Assembly: GCA_958420145.1 (NCBI GenBank)
Contig: CATZIR010000007.1
Coordinates: 1-13,351, forward strand
DNA length: 13,351 bases
From: an uncultured Eubacteriales bacterium
GTDB lineage: Bacteria; Bacillota; Clostridia; Christensenellales; UBA1242
Direction of reading: 5' to 3'
In this document: piece after piece, positions 1 through 5,763 of the stretch
Numbering within the stretch: the first letter of the stretch is position 1
Layout: each line of letters begins with the position of its first letter
The notes under the pieces: generated by a model
Told to the model about the DNA's origin: nothing
What the model saw: only the letters and a program-made list of their open reading frames with translations
The model's database searches: none
Made by a program: the position numbers and the translations under genes

Positions 1-427
1 AAAATATTTGCTCGTTATCGCATTTTGTTATGATACTGCCTTTTTTTATACCACTAAGGCTAAGGCAATCATAAATTTCTTGCGAACTAACCTTATTATT
101 GCCATAAATTTTTATGTCACTAACAAACAAGTTGGACAGAATTATTAAAACAATAAAAACTGCTAGTCCTATGATGTAGCCAAAGCGCACTTTAAAGAAT
201 TCAATCGCTTTTTTTGCACCATAATACTCAATAACTGTAATAGTATAGCACGATTTATCTAAAAGTGCAAAAAGTTTTTTGAGATTGTGACTGCTAACAG
301 TAAAATATATAGTTTTGTAGTTTTCACGGCAAATATCTAGCATTGCAATGTTGTTTTTTTTGAGCAATTTATAAAGTTTCGAGATATTTACGCCATAAAT
401 TTTGACCCTTGCACTACTTGTCTTCAT
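1..427 (-). CDS. yqfD: Sporulation protein YqfD, N-terminal part (runs off the left edge)
   Basis: The first 142 residues are visible, starting MKTSSARVKIYG. The start ATG at 427 follows a GGAAGGA ribosome site and overlaps the end of yqfC by 14 bases, which suggests translational coupling. The visible part has a soluble N-terminal region (about residues 1-83), one strongly hydrophobic membrane segment (about 86-106, GYIIGLAVFIVLIILSN) and then the start of an extracytoplasmic region containing VSDIKIYGNNKVSSQEI, which resembles the POTRA-like part of the family. YqfD is a mother-cell sporulation membrane protein in Bacillus, and its place directly after yqfC is the conserved order. The identification rests on this order plus the family look of the N-terminus. 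The C-terminal part lies outside the window. Confidence 0.85.
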   Translation of the reverse strand, partial: MKTSSARVKIYGVNISKLYKLLKKNNIAMLDICRENYKTIYFTVSSHNLKKLFALLDKSCYTITVIEYYGAKKAIEFFKVRFGYIIGLAVFIVLIILSNLFVSDIKIYGNNKVSSQEIYDCLSLSGIKKGSIITKCDNEQIF

Positions 428-683
428 CTTTAATTCCTTCCACTTCGATTTTATTAATATTTCCTATAATTTTTATCGAGTTCGTGCTAAATTCGGTAAC
501 AACAAGTTTTGTTCCAGAAATGCTTAATTCTCCTGTTTTTAGTTTTAGTGTAACGGTAGTGTCATCAAAAAATAAGATATCTTTGTATCCTTGAACAATG
601 ACAAGTTTGCCACCATAGTTTATGTAGCGATAACCTACGGCGTTATTTTTTAGTTCTTTCAATTCGTCTATAAAATCAAACAT
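414..683 (-). CDS. yqfC: Sporulation protein YqfC (YabP/YqfC family)
   Basis: An 89-residue, beta-rich small protein with no signal peptide or membrane segment. The core, roughly residues 24-80 (GGKLVIVQGYKDILFFDDTT, then LKLKTGELSISGTKLVV and a final IKIIGNINKIEV), follows the pattern of the YabP/YqfC family: a short strand, an 'Y-K-x-I-L' turn, and a G-x-x-L-x-I-x-G stretch. Its stop (TAG, 416-414) overlaps the start of yqfD. The start ATG at 683 is preceded by AAGGG six bases upstream. A terminator just upstream (741-769) separates it from the floA unit, so it is probably transcribed separately. The exact molecular role is unknown; in Bacillus the gene belongs to the early mother-cell sporulation programme. 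Confidence 0.85.
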   Translation of the reverse strand: MFDFIDELKELKNNAVGYRYINYGGKLVIVQGYKDILFFDDTTVTLKLKTGELSISGTKLVVTEFSTNSIKIIGNINKIEVEGIKDEDK

Positions 684-699
684 AATCTACCCTTAGAGT

Positions 700-724
700 A
701 TTTTATGAGTTTGAAACCGTTTAT
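700..724 (-). promoter_or_regulatory. Possible sigma-E-type promoter of yqfCD
   Basis: CATAAAAT (707-700) is one mismatch from the mother-cell sigma-E -10 element CATACAAT and also fits the sigma-K form CATA-N3-TA. An ATAAA stretch (724-720) could serve as the -35, but the 12-base spacer is about two bases short for sigma-E. It lies between a terminator and a sporulation gene, which supports it. A start about 7 bases downstream would leave a leader of only 9-11 bases that begins at the ribosome site, which is a weakness. Confidence 0.35.
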
Positions 725-740
725 AGGACAAAATGAGCAT

Positions 741-769
741 AAAAAAACAGTGACTTAGCACTGCCTTTT
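741..769 (-). terminator. Intrinsic terminator ending the nfeD-floA unit
   Basis: On the minus strand CAGTG (763-759), a 6-base loop and CACTG (752-748) form a 5-bp stem that can be extended by G-T and A-T pairs. Seven T residues follow (747-741). It begins directly after the stop codon of the 125-residue ORF and lies upstream of yqfC. Confidence 0.75.
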
Positions 770-771
770 TA

Positions 772-1149
772 CTAAAATGTTTGTTCGTCTTTGTTTGCTT
801 GATATTTTTCAACCATTCTGCGTGACATTTCTCTGCAAATGTAAATTCTTTGAACTTTTAGCAAGTTGATATCTTCAATTTCTTTTGGATATACTGGCTT
901 TTCTGCCTTTTTGTCAAGATGAGCCATTGCTTCAAAGTAATTATCACGAACATCTTCTAGGTCTTCGATTTTTCTTTCGATGTGTTTAAACATAGCCATT
1001 AGATGTCCAAAATTTAGTTTTTTAACTTTTTCAATAAAACTAGCGTAGTTGCTTTCGATTTCTTCATCTACTGACTCGTTTGCATTAGTTAAAATTTCTT
1101 TAACTTCTTTGCCACTTAGTTCATACTTGTTTCTCTTAAAAATTCTCAT
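772..1149 (-). CDS. Unrecognised small helical protein downstream of floA
   Basis: I do not recognise this family. It is a 125-residue soluble protein, predicted by eye to be almost entirely alpha-helical: a basic N-terminus (MRIFKRNKYEL), amphipathic stretches at about 13-46 and 48-78 (the latter rich in E, D, K and R: HIERKIEDLEDVRDNYFEAM), a proline break at PVYPKEIED (about 85-93), then a last helix with LLKVQRIYICREMSRRMVEKY. There is no signal peptide or membrane segment. The start ATG at 1149 has an AGGGGTG ribosome site seven bases upstream. It follows the previous gene after 34 bases and is the last gene before a terminator, so it is probably cotranscribed with nfeD, floA and the membrane-anchored ORF. 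A structural or adaptor role with these membrane proteins is inference from position only. Confidence 0.75.
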   Translation of the reverse strand: MRIFKRNKYELSGKEVKEILTNANESVDEEIESNYASFIEKVKKLNFGHLMAMFKHIERKIEDLEDVRDNYFEAMAHLDKKAEKPVYPKEIEDINLLKVQRIYICREMSRRMVEKYQANKDEQTF

Positions 1150-1183
1150 TTTTTCACCCCTTTTTTCTTATTTTATTAATATT

Positions 1184-1627
1184 CTAAAACTTTGGTTTTA
1201 GTATATCTGTAAACATAATAGTTTTCATTTCTGGAGAAAGATTATCTATCTGCTCTTTAATGGTCAAGTTTTTATTGCTCTCTACAACTGCTTGTTTTGT
1301 GACCATATTTTTGTCAGTGGTTTCCACATTGTCCACAATTTCTTTAACAGGCTCAACTGGTGTTACTTCTGCAACTGTTTCTACTTTTGAATTTTCTGCT
1401 TGAACGGGAATAACTTCAGTCTTTTTTTCTTCCTGTTTTTTAGCATTTTTTTCTTCTTGCTCTTTTTTCTCTTTCTCTAGTTTTTCTTCTTGTTTTAGTC
1501 TTTCTTGTTCTTCTTTTTCTTTTTTGGCTTTTTTTCTAATTTTTAGTGAATTTATAAAGTATAAAAAGAAGGTTGATAAAATAACAACCGAAAGTAAAAC
1601 TATAATTACAATTTCTAAAGTTCCCAT
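1184..1627 (-). CDS. Unrecognised membrane-anchored protein with a Lys/Glu-rich stalk, downstream of floA
   Basis: I do not recognise this family. The 147-residue protein has four zones. An N-terminal hydrophobic segment (about residues 4-27, LEIVIIVLLSVVILSTFFLY) followed by K/R suggests one membrane span with the rest in the cytoplasm. Residues about 31-69 are almost all K, E, Q and R in alternating blocks, typical of a stiff single helix or coiled coil. Residues 70-110 are a Val/Glu/Pro/Thr-rich flexible linker. Residues about 122-147 (TIKEQIDNLSPEMK followed by TIMFTDILKPKF) look like a short conserved docking motif rather than random tail. The start ATG at 1627 has a GAAGG site five bases upstream. 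It lies 24 bases after floA, so cotranscription is likely. Low-complexity composition limits what homology could show. Confidence 0.75.
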   Translation of the reverse strand: MGTLEIVIIVLLSVVILSTFFLYFINSLKIRKKAKKEKEEQERLKQEEKLEKEKKEQEEKNAKKQEEKKTEVIPVQAENSKVETVAEVTPVEPVKEIVDNVETTDKNMVTKQAVVESNKNLTIKEQIDNLSPEMKTIMFTDILKPKF

Positions 1628-1651
1628 TTTAACCTTCTTTATTTTTAACTA

Positions 1652-2668
1652 TTATTTGTTACTTGAAAAGTCGTCGTTGTCCTTTTTTGGAGTAGCGATT
1701 TGTTTTCTCATTTCTGTATCAGCCATAACGTTTTGAATTCTGTAGTAGTCCATAACGCCCATTTTGCCATTTTTGAATGCTTCTGCGATTGCTTTTGGAA
1801 CTTCTGCTTCGGCTTCTACAACGCTTGCTCTCATAGACTCAGTTTTTGCTCTCATTTCTTGTTCGGCAGCAATAGCCATAGCCTTTCTTTCGGCAGCCTT
1901 TGCTTCGGCAATTTCTTTTTCTGCTTGTGCTTCCAATTTCTTTAGTTCTGCACCAATGTTGTCACCAACATCAATGTCTGCAATATCAATAGACAAAATT
2001 TGGAACGCAGTGCCATCGTCTAGACCTTTATCTAGAACTACTTGTGAAATTAGGTCTGGGTTTTCCAAAACTTCTTCGTGTGTTTGAGCAGAACCGATTG
2101 TTGTTACGATACCTTCGCCAACACGAGAAATAATTGTTTCTTCGCCTGCACCACCAACAAGTTTGTTAAGGTTTGTCTTAACTGTAACTTTTGCTAGAAC
2201 CTTTAATTCAATACCGTTTTTAGCAACAGCACTAATTAATGGTGTTCTAATAACTTTTGGTGTAACACTTTCCTTTACGGCTTTTAGAACGTCACGACCA
2301 GCAAGGTCGATAGCCTTTGCAGAATCAATGTTTAGATTGATTTTAGCACTATGAGCAGAAATCAATGCAGATACAACTGCTCCTACATTACCACCTGCCA
2401 TTGCGTGTGTTTCTAGTTCGTTAATGTTGATGTCTAGACCTGCTTTCTTTGCATTGATGAATGCGTCTACAACTAGGTCTACATTAACTCGTCTTAGTTT
2501 CATACCAACTAGTCTAGCCATACTGATGTAAGTTCCAGAAACCAAACATCTAAACCAAGTTCTAACTGGAACAACAACAAAGAACATAATTATGATGAAC
2601 AAAATTATGCCTAACAAAATTGCTAACCAAATTGGAAATGAACTTTCCATAATCAAATTTGTGTTCAT
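1652..2668 (-). CDS. floA: Flotillin-like protein FloA (YqfA, UPF0365 family)
   Basis: A 338-residue membrane scaffold protein, close to the usual length of about 330. A hydrophobic hairpin-like segment (about 12-34, [20 protein letters not shown]) anchors it. An SPFH-like region follows, with characteristic stretches such as [26 protein letters not shown] and [23 protein letters not shown] given in pieces across about 37-180. The C-terminal third is a Glu/Ala-rich coiled coil (about 245-300), then [11 protein letters not shown]. FloA oligomerises into membrane foci (functional membrane microdomains) that influence protease activity, signalling and envelope processes. ATG 2668 is chosen because TAGGAG lies 7 bases upstream; an in-frame ATG at 2704 lies inside nfeD and lacks a comparable site. 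It starts 10 bases after the nfeD stop, the standard nfeD-floA pairing. Confidence 0.95.
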   Translation of the reverse strand: MNTNLIMESSFPIWLAILLGIILFIIIMFFVVVPVRTWFRCLVSGTYISMARLVGMKLRRVNVDLVVDAFINAKKAGLDININELETHAMAGGNVGAVVSALISAHSAKINLNIDSAKAIDLAGRDVLKAVKESVTPKVIRTPLISAVAKNGIELKVLAKVTVKTNLNKLVGGAGEETIISRVGEGIVTTIGSAQTHEEVLENPDLISQVVLDKGLDDGTAFQILSIDIADIDVGDNIGAELKKLEAQAEKEIAEAKAAERKAMAIAAEQEMRAKTESMRASVVEAEAEVPKAIAEAFKNGKMGVMDYYRIQNVMADTEMRKQIATPKKDNDDFSSNK

Positions 2669-2678
2669 AAATTTACTC

Positions 2679-3206
2679 CTATTTATTTTCTTCTTTTTTA
2701 ACAATAATAGTGCTACCGTCTACTTCTACAACTTTAACCTTAGTGTCAGCGTCTATGTAGTCACCATTTGAAATACCTTGATACTCAACATTGTCTAATT
2801 CCATTTTGCCGATTGGTTTGCAAATTGTTTTAGTAACACCAATCTTGTTGATTAGAAAGCCGTAGTTTTTGCTATCGTCTGCATAATCTGTTGGAATTGA
2901 TGTTGATGCTTCTATTATTGGTGTTTTAGAAAGTAATCCATATCTAGCACTTCTAATACCAATTAATAAAAATAGTGCAATCGCAATTATGATAATCGCA
3001 AGAAGGGTAACAAAATGCAGAATGTTTTTGCTTGTTACAACTCTAAACACAACAGAAAACACAACAAGTGTAATTCCAGTTATGCCACATACTCCAAAAC
3101 CTGGAATAAAGATTTCAATGGCAAGCAAAATCAGTCCAACCACTAAACAAATAGCAGTTACTAGACCATATGTGCCTTTAAACAAAGTTGTAATCGCTTC
3201 TAGCAT
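2679..3206 (-). CDS. NfeD family membrane protein (YqeZ C-terminal-like)
   Basis: A 175-residue integral membrane protein with three predicted spans (about 13-36, 38-58 and 63-85) and a soluble C-terminal domain (about 133-172: [20 protein letters not shown], then [15 protein letters not shown]). That tail is the small OB-fold typical of NfeD proteins, and the motif IEIFIPGFG in the first span is also family-like. It is the short form: the N-terminal Clp-class serine protease domain of long NfeD proteins such as Bacillus YqeZ is absent. NfeD proteins are encoded next to flotillins almost everywhere and are thought to act with them in the membrane. ATG 3206 has AAGGAG eight bases upstream and a near-consensus promoter before that. 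It is the first gene of the floA unit. Confidence 0.9.
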   Translation of the reverse strand: MLEAITTLFKGTYGLVTAICLVVGLILLAIEIFIPGFGVCGITGITLVVFSVVFRVVTSKNILHFVTLLAIIIIAIALFLLIGIRSARYGLLSKTPIIEASTSIPTDYADDSKNYGFLINKIGVTKTICKPIGKMELDNVEYQGISNGDYIDADTKVKVVEVDGSTIIVKKEENK

Positions 3207-3231
3207 AGTTATTTCTCCTTTTGTCGTAGAT

Positions 3232-3260
3232 ATTATACAATAACATTTTCAAAATGTAAA
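3232..3260 (-). promoter_or_regulatory. Sigma-A-like promoter of the nfeD-floA unit
   Basis: TTTACA (3260-3255), a 17-base spacer and TATAAT (3237-3232) form a near-consensus promoter. Transcription should begin near 3225, giving a leader of about 20 bases that contains AAGGAG (3220-3215). A 15-base palindrome lies within it (see the separate entry). Confidence 0.85.
3243..3257. promoter_or_regulatory. Perfect palindrome within the nfeD promoter, possible operator
   Basis: ACATTTTCAAAATGT is a perfect 7-1-7 inverted repeat. It overlaps the last bases of the -35 and most of the spacer, where a bound dimeric regulator would block RNA polymerase. The AT-rich background makes chance palindromes more likely, so this is only a candidate site. 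Confidence 0.35.
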
Positions 3261-3282
3261 TAGGTAATTGAAAAATTTTTCT

Positions 3283-4173
3283 CTAATTTTTTATGTTTTT
3301 TAGTGTTCTTTCGTAGTAAAAAAGGTATTGTTGTGCGTAGCCCGAGTTACTTCCAAACTTTTCGGTTAAAAACTGACGAATTTTTAGACGATTAAGTGGC
3401 CTTGAACTATTTTTGATTTCAATAGGTGCAAAATATTCTCTATACACTTTTTCTATCCACGTGTCGACTGGAAAATACTCCATTTTGTGATAGCCAAAAA
3501 GCATTATGCAATCTGCAACTTTTTGACCAATTCCAGTGATTGATAAAAGTTCTTTTTCCATTTCTAATACTGGTTTAGATTTGAAAAAAGCAAAGTCAAA
3601 ATCAGCAAAATATTTTATGACATTAACCAAAAATTTTGCTCTATAGCCAGCACCCAAGTCCTTGAAATCTTGCTCGGTTGCAGTTTGCAGTTGTTTTGGA
3701 GACGGAAAAGCGTAATGCTCCCCCATATTGCTTCCAAATTTTTCGCAAATTTTCTCTATTATTAATTGTATGCGCTTTATGTTGTTATTTTGTGATATAA
3801 CAAACGAAATTGTGGCTTCAAATTCGTCTTGATTTAGTATTCTAATACCCTTTCCTTTACTAACGGCATCTACCATAAAGTCTTTGTTGTCACTTAGATT
3901 TAGCACAGTGGTTTTTATAGCACTATAGTCGGTTTCAAGGTCGAAATAGTTTATAAAATATGGAACATCGTCGGTTATTATATTATAACTAATTATTCGT
4001 CCATTCTCACTATAATTTGGCTCTATTTTTGCACATTTGTCTTTGCTATAAACTATGTAGTTTTCGTCCACTTTTTTGAACCTAAAAACTTGCCCACATT
4101 CAAGTATGTGCATAGGACAAAAATCTTCAGCGTTAGTTATTACAATCTTATTTTTATCTACTGTGTAAATCAT
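3283..4173 (-). CDS. ogg: 8-oxoguanine DNA glycosylase/AP lyase (OGG1 type, HhH-GPD superfamily)
   Basis: A 296-residue base-excision repair enzyme that removes oxidised guanine and nicks the abasic site. An N-terminal OGG_N domain (about 8-110) contains LECGQVFRFKK (24-34). The sequence SQNNNIKRI (127-135) matches the damaged-base contact loop of the family. The helix-hairpin-helix LLSITGIGQKVADCI (209-223) holds the Schiff-base lysine at K218, and the catalytic aspartate is D237 in FPVDTWI. All key residues are present. I start it at ATG 4173 because the domain begins there and a promoter -10 lies just upstream; the longer frame from 4233 would include the promoter. It is flanked by the ftsY terminator and the nfeD promoter, so it appears to be monocistronic. 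Confidence 0.93.
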   Translation of the reverse strand: MIYTVDKNKIVITNAEDFCPMHILECGQVFRFKKVDENYIVYSKDKCAKIEPNYSENGRIISYNIITDDVPYFINYFDLETDYSAIKTTVLNLSDNKDFMVDAVSKGKGIRILNQDEFEATISFVISQNNNIKRIQLIIEKICEKFGSNMGEHYAFPSPKQLQTATEQDFKDLGAGYRAKFLVNVIKYFADFDFAFFKSKPVLEMEKELLSITGIGQKVADCIMLFGYHKMEYFPVDTWIEKVYREYFAPIEIKNSSRPLNRLKIRQFLTEKFGSNSGYAQQYLFYYERTLKNIKN

Positions 4174-4179
4174 ATTAAA

Positions 4180-4208
4180 ATTATAGCAAATTTTTGCTAA
4201 AAAATCAA
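4180..4208 (-). promoter_or_regulatory. Sigma-A-like promoter of ogg, predicting a leaderless transcript
   Basis: TTGATT (4208-4203), a 17-base spacer and TATAAT (4185-4180), the latter preceded by TTTGC. The expected start, 6-7 bases downstream of the -10, falls at about 4174-4173, which is the A of the ogg start codon. No ribosome binding site lies between the -10 and the ATG. Confidence 0.8.
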
Positions 4209-4231
4209 ATGCAAAATATGGTAAGAAAAAC

Positions 4232-4268
4232 AAAAAAGTTTACTCTAAAAATAAAGTAAACTTTTTTT
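4232..4268 (-). terminator. Terminator after ftsY, symmetric and possibly bidirectional
   Basis: AAAAAAGTTTACT (4232-4244) and its exact complement AGTAAACTTTTTT (4255-4267) form a 13-bp stem with a 10-base loop. T-runs follow on both strands: on the minus strand the stem itself ends in T6, then G and five more T. It starts 14 bases after the ftsY stop and lies upstream of the ogg promoter. Confidence 0.8.
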
Positions 4269-4281
4269 TATCTTATAAAGT

Positions 4282-5178
4282 TTATAGTATTGCGTCCACA
4301 AAGTCGTCAACGTTGAATGGAAGCAAATCGTCTATGCCTTCGCCCACACCAACAAACACTACTGGAATTTTGAGTTTATTGACAATTTCAATAACCACTC
4401 CACCCTTGCTTGTGCCGTCTAGTTTAGTCAAAATTATACCGTCTAGCCCAACTGCTTCGTTAAAATACTCTACTTGTGGAATTGCGTTTTGACCTGTTGT
4501 TGCATCAAGAACAATGTATTTTTTATACTGGCAATCTGGCCATTGGTTGGTTACAACCTTGCTAATTTTTTTGAGTTCTTCCATTAGGTTGACTTTGTTA
4601 TGAAGTCTGCCTGCTGTGTCGATTAGCAAAACGTCGTCTTTTTTGGACTTAGCACTTTGAACAGCGTCAAATACAACGCTTGCACTATCTGCCCCTTCGG
4701 CTTGCTTTATAATTCTTACTTTGGCTCTATCTGCCCAAACTGTAAGTTGGTCGCTAGCAGCTGCTCTAAAGGTATCGCCTGCTGCAAGAACAACACTCTT
4801 TTTTTGAGATTTATAGTAGTTTGCTAGTTTGCCGATTGCAGTTGTTTTGCCTACTCCATTAACGCCAAGAAGCATAATGGAAAGTGGGAAACTATCTTCT
4901 TCTCGCTCAACATTTTGCAAAATTTGTTTGATAGCGTCTTTCAAAACTTTGATAAATTCGTCTTGTGTTTTGATTTTTTGCTTTTTGCAAGTGGCTCTAA
5001 CATTTTTAATAATCTCTGCTGATGTTTCTACTCCAATATCGCTTGATATGAGCGAATATTCAAGGTCGTCAAAGAATTCGTCGGTTAGTTCTCCTGAGCC
5101 AAAAATCATTGATAATTTTCTTGCCAAACTATCTTTCGTTTTTTTAAGTCCTGCGAATATTTTACTGAAAAATCCCAT
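4282..5178 (-). CDS. ftsY: Signal recognition particle receptor FtsY
   Basis: A 298-residue SRP GTPase that docks ribosome-SRP complexes at the membrane for cotranslational insertion of membrane proteins. The N-terminal MGFFSKIFAGLKKTKDSL is a membrane-targeting amphipathic helix. The N domain runs to about residue 90 and the G domain has all motifs: GVNGVGKT (105-112), DTFRAAA (135-141), DTAGR (187-191), TKLDG (251-255) and VGVGEG (276-281). The long acidic A domain of enteric FtsY is absent, as is normal in Gram-positive bacteria. ATG 5178 has AAGGAG seven bases upstream. The 54-base gap from smc shows no clear promoter or terminator, so smc-ftsY cotranscription, the usual order in Firmicutes, is likely. 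Confidence 0.97.
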   Translation of the reverse strand: MGFFSKIFAGLKKTKDSLARKLSMIFGSGELTDEFFDDLEYSLISSDIGVETSAEIIKNVRATCKKQKIKTQDEFIKVLKDAIKQILQNVEREEDSFPLSIMLLGVNGVGKTTAIGKLANYYKSQKKSVVLAAGDTFRAAASDQLTVWADRAKVRIIKQAEGADSASVVFDAVQSAKSKKDDVLLIDTAGRLHNKVNLMEELKKISKVVTNQWPDCQYKKYIVLDATTGQNAIPQVEYFNEAVGLDGIILTKLDGTSKGGVVIEIVNKLKIPVVFVGVGEGIDDLLPFNVDDFVDAIL

Positions 5179-5232
5179 TTTTGCTCCTTTTTTTGTTATT
5201 TTTTTGAATTTTATGCTAATTTTTTATGAAAA

Positions 5233-5613
5233 TTAAGCACTTGCTGAATTTTTTCCTTCTTGTTCGATAGCGTCAGAAAGTTGAACGCTTACGATTTTGG
5301 ATACACCTTTTTCTTGCATTGTAACACCATACAAACTGTCTGCAAGTTCCATTGTTGGCTTTCTATGGGTGATAACAATAAATTGTGTTTCACTAGAAAA
5401 TCTTTGCAAGTATTTAGCGAATCTTCCAACATTGGCTTCGTCTAGCGCGGCTTCAATTTCGTCTAACAAAACGAATGGCATTGGTCTTAGTTTCAAGATT
5501 GAGAACAAGATTGCAATCGCTGTTAAGGCTTTTTCACCACCAGATAGAAGCGTGATGTTTTGAAGTTTTTTGCCCGGTGGTTCGGCGATGATGTCGACGC
5601 CTTGAACACCTTG
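5233..5613 (-). pseudogene. smc: SMC C-terminal head fragment, out of frame with the rest of smc
   Basis: This frame encodes the last part of SMC: QGVQGVDIIAEPPGKK, the ABC signature TLLSGGEKALTAIA, Walker B region PFVLLDEIEAALDEANVG, the D-loop, then TQFIVITHRKPTMELADSLYGVTMQE. It ends at TAA (5235-5233). The conserved sequence can be read back to 5613, but there is no plausible start codon and ribosome site; a TTG at 5508 lies in the middle of the domain (within AILFSILKL) and would leave out the signature motif. The head cannot form a working ATPase without this part, because the SMC ATP site needs Walker A from the N-terminus and Walker B and signature from here. See the two frame breaks under the neighbouring entries. 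Confidence 0.85.
5600..5613. other. Second frame break in smc at a 14-base sequence readable in two frames
   Basis: On the minus strand CAAGGTGTTCAAGG can be read as G-K-V-F-K (end of the middle fragment) and as Q-G-V-Q-G (start of the C-terminal fragment), and both readings fit SMC. This is the footprint of a deletion between two copies of the same 14-mer, removing the conserved FGGG region and shifting the frame. Confidence 0.6.
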
Positions 5614-5763
5614 CCAAAGTTTTGATTGATAACATTAAATGCTGTTTCAAATCTTGTGGTCATTTCGGTTTCAAGTTCGCTGATAATTTTTGTTAGGTCT
5701 GCTTCGGCTTTTAGAAGGTCGTCATTTTGAACAGAAAGTTCGTTATATCTTTCTTCTTGAAGT

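Noticed and set aside
1441..1540. Lys/Glu codon-rich tract as a possible tandem DNA repeat
   Set aside because: The DNA has no fixed repeat period; the similarity comes from the repeated use of Lys and Glu codons in a charged helix.
1700..2354. Several plus-strand frames opposite floA (63-107 residues)
   Set aside because: They are mirror frames of the Ala/Glu-rich floA coding sequence, with Ser/Phe/Ala-rich products and no ribosome sites or promoters.
4174..4233. Longer ogg start adding a hydrophobic 20 residues, a possible signal peptide
   Set aside because: The extension includes the -35 and -10 of the ogg promoter; a DNA glycosylase would not be exported.
4829..5236. 135-residue plus-strand frame opposite ftsY
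   Set aside because: Antisense shadow of ftsY; composition is Ser/Leu/Phe-rich and no ribosome site precedes it.
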